Source: Paguma larvata (taxonomy: Eukaryota > Chordata > Mammalia > Carnivora > Viverridae). Taken from it: 64,000 bases of DNA. The translations under genes were made by a program, and so were the position numbers. This document shows, piece by piece, positions 11,081 through 22,399 of this stretch. Under the pieces are notes generated by a model. It was not told the DNA's origin and made no database searches. It was given only the letters and a program-made list of their open reading frames with translations. The first letter of the stretch is position 1. Each line of letters begins with the position of its first letter. The DNA lies in assembly GCA_030068075.1 (NCBI GenBank), contig CM057826.1:71459312-71523311 (forward strand). Direction: 5' to 3'.

Positions 11081-11569
11081 TTAGATAGGTATTTTTTTTT
11101 AAATAAACCTCTTCTGCTGATGCCTGATGTAGATCATCAAAACTGTCCAGATACCTTTATGTGAGTGTATGAAATATGTTTTCTCTAGGAAGAGTTGAAA
11201 TGGAACCAGGTGAACACCCAAAGAACAAAGTGACTATCACTTTAATCCTCAAAAGTCTGTCTAATGTCACATGACTTGTCAGGCTCTTTAATACCAAGGT
11301 TTAATAGTGACTCCACAAAAGTATATGCAGGATTCACGCTTCTCTCAGAATCCTAAGTATGATGGAAAAGAGAGAAAGAGAGAGGGAATATAAAAAATTG
11401 GAAACTGCATCAGAAACAATGAATACTTCAACCTCAGATCCTCAGAGAAAAAAGAGGTAACAATTAAGTACGTGACGCAAATCAGCCCCCACTCCATGTT
11501 AGTACTTCTTATGTACTCTTCATTTGACCAATTTTCCAATGTTAAGAAAAGGCCAAACAGGGTTAGGCG
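11081..11569. other. Unassigned sequence
   Basis: Nothing recognisable. The 95-codon minus-strand frame (11345-11632) lacks any domain signature. Confidence 0.4.
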
Positions 11570-11700
11570 GAAAAGATGTTTGATCACATGACAGCCTGTA
11601 ACAGCCAAGGGTTCAAGTTGTGGCTCTAACAAGCTCTGTGGCTTTGAACAAGTCAGATAATTCCCCTGAATAGTAGTATCCCCTGTGAACCACTTGGCTG
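11570..11700 (+). mobile_element. MIR fragment
   Basis: GGGTTCAAGTTGTGGCTCTA, then GCTCTGTGGCTTTGAACAAG and TCAGATAATTCCCCTGAATA, match the MIR core (tRNA-related SINE with the GTGACCTTGGGCAAG motif). Strongly diverged. Confidence 0.65.
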
Positions 11701-12044
11701 GGTAAATTAATCTAAGTTTCTATGGCATTTTAGAACTCTATGGTTCTCTGTCTCGATTTATAAGTAGCAGGATAAAATCTATAGATTCTTTGCCTCAGTT
11801 TTCTTACTATTCTCTGCCCATATACTCAGAAATATTCCTTGCTCAGGATGAAGAGTGGGATATAGATCCAAACAAATAATTCAAGTGAATTTTTAAAGCA
11901 TATAGCATAGATACTGGTCTGAAGATCAAAACTCTTTCTATTTGCAAGACCCAGCCACTGGAAAAGGGAAGAGGTCTACTAAAACTCTAAAAATCTGGTT
12001 TTGTTTATCAAGAGTAAAAAGGCACTCAGAACAAAGGTTTATAG
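11701..12044. other. Unassigned sequence
   Basis: Nothing recognisable. Confidence 0.4.
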
Positions 12045-12270
12045 CATTGCTTTTCCAACTGGTGATCAAGGTCCACAGGTAGGTCACAAAAACAATGTCC
12101 GGGGTCTAGACTAGCATTGTTTTGTTTGTTTGTTCCCTAATGAAATAGAATAAAGTGTATTATAATTAGTAAGACTAAGGTAAGTGTGTGATTTCTGGAA
12201 CTGATACGAAAATGTTTTTGCCACAAAGGATTTCTACCAAAAAAATGTGAATAATACTGGTTTAGATTAT
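12045..12270 (+). mobile_element. hAT-type nonautonomous DNA transposon fragment
   Basis: The order TTTTCCAACTGGTGATCAAG, AGGTAGGTCACAAAAACAAT, GAAATAGAATAAAGTG, GTGATTTCTGGAACTG, TTGCCACAAAGGATTTC follows a Charlie/MER-like hAT element. Terminal repeats are degraded. Confidence 0.45.
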
Positions 12271-13531
12271 AAACCACATTAGGATGCAGGAGGAATACGC
12301 TTATGTAAGTCCAGTTGTCCAGAACCTTTGTGTGTTCACGTGTGATATGAGAGAGAAATTTTGTAGAAGACTGGGGGAGCGAAGCTATATACTCTCGTAC
12401 GAAGGTCTTCCTTTTCCCACTGAAACCTTGACATCCAGAGAAGAGCCTACAGAAACCACCAAACTTTCATTAGAATATGAAGGCAGAAAAAAAAAAAAAC
12501 AAAAAAAACTCAATTTCTTGTCTGGATTTTGTAGAAAGGCTGCCTAGTAGTATGATGCTTGCCAACATGGAGCCACCACTTCTGAGTATAAATTACAAGA
12601 CAGATGGTTCTCTATCTTGAGAAGTATCTAGAGATCCAAGCCCACCCCACCATCCTTCCTTGAATCCTGTGGGATACGGAAAGAATTAGAAAAGACTCCC
12701 TTGCCCTAGTGAGGTAGACTAATAAGTGAAAATGAAGATATAGCATCCCTGAAGGCTAAGGAAATAAGAAATGGGGGAGGGAGGACCTACAGCACAGAAT
12801 GAACTTGCCAGAATAATCACTGCACTTTGCTGATGCTGAAAGAACAGATGGCAAGGTATCGCAGCACTCAACATAGCAGGCAGCAATCCCAGACCTATTA
12901 TCTCCTTCCAATGTCATGAAGATACGAAAGCACCTAAGAACCTAGATCATCCTAGAGAAGAGAAGCAGGAGAGGAGACTTGAAGTCACCTGAATACATCC
13001 AGAAGATACAGCTTTAAACTGGAAATTACCTTGATATGGCAAGACTGTTTTCCATTATAGTGGAAATGGGGATTTGTAATACATGTTAGTTCATTAAAAC
13101 AGAAATAACAAATCCGTGACTTTTATTCATTACATATCCCTCTTACATTAGATTTTAAATACTTTTACAAGCAGAAAATATTTTGTTGTTTTTAAATCAC
13201 TTTTAGTTCTTAGGCTAATATTTTCCATATAATTACTGATTAATAAATGTGAGTTTCAGAGTTTCCCAAACTTAGTAACAGCAAGGCCTATATGAAAATT
13301 GTTACTTATACTGTGTTCTAGATAAAGCGAAAAAGGTTGACCTGCCCAGAGTCCGGGCCACGACCTGCCCCACTAATGTTATATGAAGACTGAGGGAATC
13401 AATCATTGACTAGACAATCATCTCAAAGCATGTAGTATTTGTATCACTAAATAAAATTTGCAAAGTAGATTAAATTAATTTGTGTGATACTTATACTTAG
13501 GATGGTACCACATATAAAATATCACATTTAT
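12271..13531. other. Unassigned sequence
   Basis: No repeat or exon recognised. The 87-codon frame 12284-12547 ends in a lysine-rich stretch from an A-run and is not convincing. Confidence 0.4.
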
Positions 13532-13733
13532 GGGGTGCCTGAGCTACTCAGGTCAGTTAAGCATCTGACTCTTGATTTCAGCTTAGGTCATGTTCTCAGG
13601 GTTTGTGAGATGGAACCCTGTGTTGGGCTCCATGCTAATAGCATGGAGCTGTTTAGGATTTTCTATCTCCCTCTCTCTCTCTCTGTCCTTCCCCCACCCA
13701 CATGCATGTGATCTCTCAAAAATAAGTAAATTT
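13532..13733 (+). mobile_element. Diverged CAN-SINE, first of a tandem pair
   Basis: GGGGTGCCTGAGCTACTCAG head with a small insertion, AGCATCTGACTCTTGATTTC (older subfamily wording), a CT-rich block and an AAAATAAGTAAATTT tail. More diverged than the copy that follows immediately. Confidence 0.9.
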
Positions 13734-13965
13734 GGGGTGCCTGGGTGGCTCAGTCTAGTTAAGCGTCTAACTCTTGCTTTCGGCTCCGGTCATGATCTCA
13801 CGGTTCCTGAGTTCAAGCCCTGCATCAGGTTCTCCACTGGCAGTATGGAGCCTTTGGGATCCTCTCTCTCCTCCTCTCTCTCTGTCCTTCCTCTGTTCAT
13901 GCTTGAGCTCACTCGCTCTCCTCTCTCTCTCTCTCTCAAAATAAATAAACTTTTAATAAAAGAAA
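13734..13965 (+). mobile_element. CAN-SINE, second of a tandem pair
   Basis: Starts directly at the tail of the previous SINE (GGGGTGCCTGGGTGGCTCAG) and runs to AAAATAAATAAACTTTTAAT. Head-to-tail insertion into an A-rich tail is a common SINE arrangement. Confidence 0.93.
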
Positions 13966-14821
13966 TCTTATTTAAAAATAAATAAATGAATTAACTTTAA
14001 AAAGTAACACATTTACTAAGGGGCATATAACATTATTAGTATATGACTGTGGTTTCTGGCAAAGGCAATCAAATCTTTCAACATCCTGTAAATATTAAGA
14101 AAACTTCTGTTCACAAGTTTCTACAGTGATCCCTGTGTATCAGCACATCAGGCTGATAATGCTATATTACTCAAGACATTAATTTTGAATTTACGCCAGT
14201 ATGAACCATTATTTCTTAAATGTTTCATAAATAATCAGCAACACTTCTCTGCTTATTAGCAATGGCTCCATGAACAAGCACCTCAGTACACAGAAATGTC
14301 AGAGGTCCTATTGTAATCAATTACAAATAGGTTATATATTATTTTTTCTATTGCTTCTAAATGTCATGATGATTTTTACTGTTTTGAAGTGTGCTTTTAT
14401 TGCATTCTGGATTATTACTCTAAAAATCCATTTGAGTCATTTTTAAGTCCAAAAGTATATTTTACTGAGTGACCACATTGATTCTTTTGATCTCTACTGA
14501 ATAAATAATGTTCATTTTTAATGATCTATTATTTTTCCAGGAGATCATGAAAATTTAAAAATAACTCTCTTGCTGGAACTCATGTCAATCAATTACAATT
14601 AAAGATGCAATACAAAATTATGGCTAAATATTAAAAAATTCCATCATGAATCAGATAATAGAATAATTTTATTCTAGAAATTGTCTTCTCCAATTGCAAT
14701 GACAGAAAATAGGATCAAAGAGCGCATGATTTTCTTTTAATAATGAGTCAAGAATCCAACCATATGGGTTTATTGATTTTAACTGTATGCTCCAAATACT
14801 GTGAAAAAGAAATTTAATTAC
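13966..14821. promoter_or_regulatory. Candidate conserved noncoding block (inference)
   Basis: Unique, repeat-free, AT-rich sequence with dense homeodomain-type TAAT/ATTA sites, including TAATCAATTA at 14314-14323 (a TAAT-NN-ATTA dimer site inside a 7-bp inverted repeat) and TCAATCAATTACAATTAAAG near 14587. This composition resembles developmental enhancers, but no conservation data were available. Confidence 0.25.
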
Positions 14822-15035
14822 TTTTTTTTTAATTTTTTTAACGTTTATTTATTTTTTGAGAGACAGAGCACGAGCAGGGGAGGAGCAGAGAGAGAGGGAG
14901 AAACAGAATCTGAAGCAGGCTCCAGGCTCTGAGTTGTCAGCACAGAACCCAGCGCGGGACTTGAACTCATGAACTGTGAGATCATGATCTGAGCTGAAGT
15001 CAGATGCTTAACCGACTGAGCCACCAAGGAGCCCC
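14822..15035 (-). mobile_element. CAN-SINE, minus strand
   Basis: Begins with the T-rich tail (ACGTTTATTTATTTTTTGAG) and ends GAGCCACCAAGGAGCCCC. The TSD is short: TACTTT lies on both sides. Confidence 0.94.
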
Positions 15036-16179
15036 TACTTTATAAAGGTGAATCTTTTACTGGAACACCAGTTGAGTATATTATATCCATATTAAATAAA
15101 GGAATAGTAGTGCCAGTGATCTCTGAACACAAATAACGTATAAGTCCCCATTCCAGTAATACCTTCTCCACAAAGCCTTCCCTGGGCCTCCAACCCAGAA
15201 ACTGACCTCTCCCTCTTCTTGACTCCAGAAGCACCTAGCATCTGGACTGCTCAAATAGCACCTATCATATATATCCTTACAAAGTAATTCAGGAAAAGAC
15301 AGCATTCATCCCAAAACAGAAGGAAAATCAAAATACCTTAAATTACTCAATAAAGGTTATGCCCATTTGAGGCGTTTCTTATATCATTTATATCTTTAAA
15401 ATCTGTTCCAAAGGGAACCAGAAAGTTGGAATTTGTTAGAAGTAATGGAAATAGCAAAGTATTTTAGCCATCATGGTGTTAAATCTCTCATTCTAAGACT
15501 TTAGTTCATGAATATTTTATTTATTAATATATACACCAAAGAAGTAATCTACATATTTATGTGTGAATTCATAGCAATGTGGCTTGTTCTTTTGTGCAAA
15601 GCAGACTTGTCAACATTTAAAATGCCTGTACTAAACAATAAAGGCATTTGTAATCAAAAGTGTATTTCTCCAAAACAATAAATACATTGGCAATGCCTAA
15701 CAGGATGTTTATAACCCTTTAGTAAGTATATCAGTTTCACATGGGGTTATTTATTTTCATTTTTTCTCCTCTCTCTTCTTCATAACAATAGTTAAATTTT
15801 CATTGCAACCAATTTACAATGGGCTGGATAATCCCAGTGCATAAATTATAAAATGCATGTTAAGGATTGAGTACGGTGACTAGTTCTCTCTACTGCTCAA
15901 TAAAAGGTTGCTATAAAACAACTCCTACATTGTTGCACATGTCAAATATCTAATTAGAACTGCCTAAAGGGACGAGAATAAGTATCTAAAAGGACACTGG
16001 TTTATTTTATGAAATCTAAAGGATAACTAGACAACCAAGTTAGGTAGAAAACAAAGAAGCATCTGGATCTTCGGGGGAAAATGAGACCAAGAACTTAACA
16101 CCGTTAGATCACTCAGCTCTTCCTCTCTCTGCACACCAGCTTCATTCTTTCTAGATGCAGAAGTCTTTCTCAACACATA
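15036..16179. other. Unique sequence; 15490-15960 is a candidate regulatory block
   Basis: No repeats. The part 15490-15960 has repeated ACAATAAA (SOX-type) motifs, an OTX/bicoid-type GGATAATCCC, and several AT-rich homeodomain-type sites. This is inference from motifs only. Confidence 0.3.
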
Positions 16180-16765
16180 CTGACCATATCCACCAGCAAT
16201 CCCATGACTATGTATTTACTCAAGTGGAAGAAAAACTTAGTTCACATAAAAACCTCATACGCAAATTACAGATTTATTCATAATTACCTAAACCAGAAAC
16301 AACCCCAATGTCTCTTAACTGAGGAATGAAGAAGCAAACACTGGTACATTCATGTGCTAGAATATTACTCAGTAATCAGCAATAAAGGAACAAACTATGA
16401 TAAATGCAACAACATATATGCATCTTAAATGTATTTAACTAAATGAAATAATTCAGACCCAAAAGGCTACACGCTACATGATTCCATTTATATGATGTTC
16501 TTGCAAATGCAAAACTGTAGAGACAGAATATATATCCATTTTTGCCAGGGACTGCTGAGAATGAAATTCTCAACTACAAAGGAATACAGAGAAATCGGGG
16601 AATGGGAGAGCTAGAACATTTCCACATCTTGATTGTGATGACATTTACACCACATTGACACCATTTACATTTACTGAATCTATTAAAGTCCAAAGGACAG
16701 TACACTAAAATGGGTGAATTTTACTTTATATAAATTATACCTTAGAGATTTTTGAAAGAGAAAAC
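16180..16765 (+). mobile_element. L1 3' end (L1M-like), decayed
   Basis: The start matches the end of L1 ORF2 (GAAACAACCCCAATGTCTCT, then CTAGAATATTACTCAGTAAT). It runs into a typical 3' UTR (TCTTGATTGTGATGACATTT, GGGTGAATTTTACTTTATAT, AAATTATACCT). Many frame breaks make it a fossil. Confidence 0.75.
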
Positions 16766-19020
16766 ACAAAAATGGCTTAGAAGGAAGGACATGACAAATG
16801 TATAAGAGAAAAAATACTGAAGATATTGTCTTGGATATAGATCATAAGAGTCATTGAAATGAAAATAACCAAAGCAAGGGGACAGAACAAATACTAAAAA
16901 CTAATATACAAGAAAACTTTGACTTCAAGATTTGAAAGTGCATAACAAAAGAGCACACATGTATCTTATAGACTCAGAACTACTATCACTAAGGTATACT
17001 CTAGTATAAGTACTGAACTTTAAAGGGACAAAATTTGTTTGCGCATTTTTTAAAATGCATTTATCTCATAAGAAAAATAAAATTAGATTATCATCAGACC
17101 TTGACAGCAATGCCAGAAAAAAATGGAATAATGTATTTGAGAATCTCAACGACAGAATATGCATTTCAAGGACTTCATATCCAGCAAATCTGATTTTCAA
17201 ATATGAGGGCAAAAGACAAACTATTACCAACATTCAAGAATTCAGGAATGCTCTCATGAGCACTTCCTAAGGAATCTACTAGGGAAAGAATTCTGGCAAC
17301 CAAAATGACTACAGATATATCAACATAAGCACTAATGACTGAGCATTACATTTATAATTACATTTAGAACTACAACTAAATGAATTAAGTTAGAAGGAAA
17401 AGGATATAGTATATAATTGTTATATACCCAGACCATATAGTTCAACTACTAAAAGTGAAATGAGTAAGAAATGTGAACAACATATACAAAAATTACTTAT
17501 TACTCTGTTTCGTAATCATTTTGACAATGGTCATATTAGTAGTGTCATTCTAAGGCTGTTGTATGTATAATTCAGGATAAAGGAAATAAGAAATCATGGC
17601 ATAATTCTAATGCTGTTATCTCCTATGTCCTTGAGAAGAGGTTACATAAAAACCCTCTAGTACTTAAATTTAATTGATATCAATATAAGCTCATGAAGTA
17701 TATTACCTTTGGAAATGTATATATTTAAAGCTAATAGGTTTCTGTGTATTTCTCACCATTGCCTACAAACTTAATCTTATTAAAATGCCTAGAAACAACG
17801 ACCTGCCCAACAAAAATAGACATCCTTAATACCCGGATTTTAAACTTGAAATCCAACTTTCCGCTAAATAATCCAGAGTTTGATTTCTTGGAAAAAGGCT
17901 GATTCTAGGACTGAGATGGGAAATATACAAGATAAGGCCAAAAAAATCCTGTCAAACCAGACAGAGAGCAGAGAAAGGAAGAAATCAAGAACTACCAGAT
18001 TCCTGTCCAAATGCTCATAAGCCAAATGGAAGAGGCTCCCACTGGCCAAAAATCAAGCAATTTAAGCTTCAGAAAAATATTAATGCCAAGAGACTGAAAC
18101 ATATCAGAACACATTTAAATTTGGAAGTTCATAATCATAGGGAAATAAGTCAATGGTGCTCTGGAAGATGATTGGAAATCAGTTCTATATCTTAAAAACT
18201 GGTAAACTACAAGAAATAATTAAACATCTATACTACCTTCCTTCTATAAATTGCATTACTAGGTAATCGCATAATAGATTAGGAGAAGCATCCCTTAATA
18301 AAATGATTCCAGACGATAAATAAAATAAAATATTAGAATATCGCCATTTTCCAATCCCTAATGAACTGACAGGTCAAGGTATTCGCATGAATCATGGCTA
18401 ACCTTACAATAAAGGAGATTAAGAAAGAGAGAAAAAGAGGGACTGAAAGGCACGAGAGAAAATCAGACATTATATATCTCCTGATGAAAATTACCACCAC
18501 CAATAAGTTTGCAAAAGGAATCAAACCCATCGAGCCTTTGGAACCAGATGCCAATGTGCAGAAAGTCACAGGGCAGAAGAATATGTTGAAGAGTACAGCA
18601 CTATGAGTATGAAATTATCAATCCAGACTGGGAAATTCTGCAGGTTTAATGATGTAGGTCCTTCAGTAATAAATAAATTCCAAAGCAAAAAATAAGGATA
18701 GAGAGAACTATATATTAAAAGATATAAAAGGCACAGCTAATATGCAGTGTGTAAGACCATGGTTTAGGGATGCACACCTGGGTGGTACACTGATTAATTA
18801 GCTCAAGGGAATGATAAGTATAAAAATCAAGGTACTGGTTTCTACTGGGGCAATTGGGATTTGGATAGGCACATGGTTGGATTCTAGAAAGGCAGACAAA
18901 ATTCTACTTCCTACTCAGGCAGTGGCTTCAAGGGTGCTCACATTACATTAATTCATTAAGCTACATATATTTTTTCTGGTTTTACATATCTGTTTTATTT
19001 TCAAACAAAAAGGTATAATT
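16766..19020 (+). mobile_element. Ancient L1-family LINE sequence (L1M/HAL1-like)
   Basis: A long decayed region. The frame at 17055-17270 reads as an old LINE piece (KKWNNVFENLNDRI and YPANLIFKYEGKRQT). The end, CATTAATTCATTAAGCTACA at about 18950 followed by TATTTTCAAACAAAAAGG, resembles old L1 3' ends. Boundaries and subfamily are uncertain, and other small repeats may be hidden in it. Confidence 0.45.
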
Positions 19021-19079
19021 CGTACAGAAACCCGATAAATAGATTCATAAGTTTTTCTAGAGAGAGTAAATATAGAAGA

Positions 19080-19739
19080 ATAGCAAAGATAAGTGGGGAA
19101 AAAGGAATAATTTGGGATCACTTTCTCTACTAGTTATCAATATAAAGCTTTGGTATGGTACTAGGAGGGAAAGAGATCAATGGAACATAATAGAGAATTC
19201 AAATTTTTAAACTCATACACACACATACTTGCAGACCTAATATGAGAAAAGAACTACCTGATTTATATGGTAATTAAACACACATTTCAAACTGATTTAC
19301 GATTTAAACCACAAAAGCAAACTATAAAGGAGTTAAATAAAATATAGCTTAGGATGGGGGATTAAGCAAAAGGGTATACTTTTTAAGATATTCATAAAAT
19401 TCAGAAAACACAAAAGAAAATATAGACATATTTGAATAAAGGGGAAAAAATCTCAAAGACAAAATATAACTAATTTTTAAATGACAAAGATATGTACTCA
19501 TAGCTTATATGACAGGCAAGAGACAATTAGCCCTTATATACAAAGAAGGTTTATATATTTAAAAATCAATAATTTAATATAAAAAATCAAAGGTCATAAA
19601 TAGGTAATAGATGAGAAAAAAACATATATATATACGTTTTATACTCCATATAGAAAACAATGCTCAACCTTAATGCCATTCATAATTTTTAACCTATTAA
19701 ATTTGCAAACAATGTTTAAATTTAAAATAATCCATGTTT
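19080..19739 (+). mobile_element. Decayed L1 ORF2 fragment
   Basis: ATCAATGGAACATAATAGAG, then TATGACAGGCAAGAGACAAT and AAATAGGTAATAGATGAG, follow L1 ORF2 order (end of the reverse transcriptase to C-terminal region). No frame is intact. Confidence 0.5.
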
Positions 19740-19976
19740 GGGGCACCTAGGTGGCTCAGTTGGTTGGTTAAATGTCCTACTCTTCATTTCCACTCAGGTC
19801 ATGATCTCATGTTTTGTGAGGCTCAGTACTGACAGTGTGGAGCCTGCTTGGAATTCTCTCTCTCTCTCTCCCTCTCTCCCTCTCTCTCTCTCTCTCCCCT
19901 CCTCCTTTGCCCTCTCTCGCTCATCCTCTCAAACTAAATAAGCATTAAATAAATAAAATAAAAATAACCAGTGTTT
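19724..19976 (+). mobile_element. CAN-SINE with diverged 16-bp TSD
   Basis: SINE body 19740-19960 (GGGGCACCTAGGTGGCTCAG). The flanks AAAATAATCCATGTTT (19724-19739) and AAAATAACCAGTGTTT (19961-19976) match at 13 of 16 positions. The middle of the SINE, including much of the B-box region, is shortened, and the CT-rich region is expanded. Confidence 0.93.
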
Positions 19977-20480
19977 AAGAGTATACAAGTACACAAATAC
20001 TGTCATAGAATCTTTTCTCCTCCTAGAAATCTTTTAAATGGATATAGCAATTTTTGAACCTAAATTATTTCTTTCATGCTTTTCATCTTTTTGTCTTTTG
20101 TGCTGACTTCTAGATGAATTCCTCGTTCACTCTTCTTAATCACTAATTAAATCTTTATCTATGATTATTCTATTCAGCCCATTTACTGAGCTTTTATTTT
20201 GATGATCTCTAATTTGCTAATTTTTTTAAAGTCTGTTAGTATTTCGTAGTTACATTAGCTTCTTTATCTCTTTAAGGATATCAATTAAACCTCCTTAAAA
20301 TCCTGCTTGTTCTTTAATTCTGTTTTCTCTGGTATTATCCATGAAATGTCATAGATATCGCTATCAATAAACATCTGGTAATATTCAGATGCTTGTTAAT
20401 CTTCTGCTTTAGTTGTGCAATGGTCTGAGGCTTCTCCTACCCAACTACCTCCTCTCCTCTTCTTTTGCAACAACAGACAA
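19977..20480 (-). mobile_element. Possible old L1-family fragment, minus strand
   Basis: Runs such as TTTACTGAGCTTTTATTTTG, TCTTTATCTCTTTAAGGATA and AAAATCCTGCTTGTTC resemble the reverse strand of an ancient L1 3' region. Divergence is high. Confidence 0.35.
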
Positions 20481-20829
20481 TGCTGGAAGAACATTCTTAA
20501 ACATTCTTACATACTAATACTTTCCCTTTCGTTGGATGGATTCACAGAAGTTGGTGAAATACGTGTACACTTTAAATTTAATACATAATGTCAGATTATG
20601 TTACTTACAAGTTGGAATAATTCACATACCCACTAGCAATCTGTGAACTAGCCTCATTTCTCCATATCGTTACCACAGTTGCAGATTCTTTTCAAGCTAG
20701 ATTTTGGAGTTCTCTAAGTACTGTTAGCTCAGTGTGAATTAGATATTATCTTCTTTGCAGTTGTACTTAATAAATACTCACTAAGTAGCTGAATGGGTGT
20801 GTAAGTTCAGCCTATGGATCCCTGTTACC
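20481..20829. other. Unassigned sequence
   Basis: Nothing recognisable. Confidence 0.4.
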
Positions 20830-21030
20830 TGCTTTCCTTTTTTCCCCATATTAATTTTCACCTTCTAGCATACTACATAATATACTCATTTATTATATTT
20901 ATTGTTTAATGTTTGTCTCCCCCTACTGAAACAAGAAGCTGGAATCTCTGTTTTGTTCACTGATATTTCCAAATGCCTAAAACATTGGTTCTTAACCTCA
21001 GTACATATTTGTTGAATGAGTAAATGAATG
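20830..21030 (+). mobile_element. L2 3' end
   Basis: GTTTGTCTCCCCCTACTGAA, then TCTGTTTTGTTCACTGATAT, CCAAATGCCTAAAACATTGG and ATATTTGTTGAATGAGTAAA, match the L2 3' terminus, whose last element is the GAATGAATGAA repeat. Confidence 0.75.
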
Positions 21031-21534
21031 GCTATACGATATATTCACTTAATTTCCTAAGAAGAACTTAAAATATTTCTTCCTCAAAATATATTATGTG
21101 AAGTGCTTGTTATAAAGATAAATCTGCTTCCTCTAACAAATATTATGAATTCCTACAATCATGTATACATTCCAAGCTGACTATACAACAACCTGCTACA
21201 AGAGTAAATCAATATAACATGATTCCTTCTTGGAATCCATTCAGGAAACATAAGCCACCAACGGAAACAAACAACATGTGCTCATCTATAGCTGGCGTTT
21301 GAGCGTGGACCCTGAGGACACTGTCTCAGAGGAAGGCTTCAATATATTCGTAATTAATTTATCGAGCATATGAGTTGTTCTGGAAGTAATAATAATAAAA
21401 TAACATCAGCTTAGTTAATTTAAATATTGTTTGTCATTTTAATATACCCAACATCAAATTATAAAATGTTAAATGAAGATGACAATACACCGACAAGATA
21501 GTCTACCATATTTATGGTGATCTTAAATATAATA
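21031..21534. other. Unassigned sequence
   Basis: Nothing recognisable. Confidence 0.4.
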
Positions 21535-21720
21535 CATCGATATAGCACTTTGTACTTTTCATTGGAGCCTCACAACAACCCTGGGAGCCAGGTAGTATAA
21601 AGAGTACTACACTCATTTCAAGAATCAGGAAACTGAATCTGGTAAGCGAAGTGATTGATTAGTAAGGAAGGAAATCAACACTTGAATACATGTCTTTGGA
21701 CTCGTTTCTTTCTGAAGAAG
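21535..21720 (-). mobile_element. MIR, minus strand
   Basis: GAGCCTCACAACAACCCTGG, GAGCCAGGTAGTATAA, TCAGGAAACTGAATCTGG and the trailing TGTCTTTGGACTC follow the reverse MIR consensus in order. Confidence 0.7.
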
Positions 21721-22399
21721 CAAGACATTAAGCAAAAAGTACATATTTAGAGTCAGAGGTAGATTTCTATCCTAACTCTGTAATTACTACGTGTGGAAAC
21801 ATCACCACTGAATTATCTTCTCTAAGCCTCAATTCAACATCTATTTACTTGCCGTTAGGCAGAAAAGGATAAGAAAACAGCTGTGCATCAAAGGCAATCT
21901 ATTATCCAATTATCAAAACACTTAAAATATACTAAAAGTTTGTTATTTATATTGTTCATTCATGGCAGGTCTCTGAAACATGAGAACATTGTTCTCTATT
22001 GTCCTTCTGTTTACAAGATGCTTCCGGAACTGAGAATTCACTGTTGTGTAATTTATTCCTCTGCCACCACCCAAAGGGATTTCTAAAACTGGGCCAGGCA
22101 CCTGACACAGTGCTGCTAAACTGCTAAGAGAATGAGGCTCTGTTGCTCTGCCTCTATTATCTTTCCTCTCTTCGAACGCATCTGTGTCCAACGGTAGAAA
22201 TTCCATGCTAATCCTATTCTACCCCTATGCCCTACTTCTAGTCCCCAAGCCTTCAAGTTTTTGGAAATGCATGGAGATTATGAATTATGGTAATGAATCA
22301 GGTTGGGGCACAAAGTTCCTTTTTTCCTGTGTCTCCTCTCTTCTGTCCTCTTTGGTGAGCAGGTTCCTTAATGTGTCTTAGCCAAAAGAACGCTGGCTC
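21721..22399. other. Unassigned sequence
   Basis: Overlapping chance frames on both strands (60-90 codons) without protein signatures. 22080-22140 resembles nothing known to me. Confidence 0.4.
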
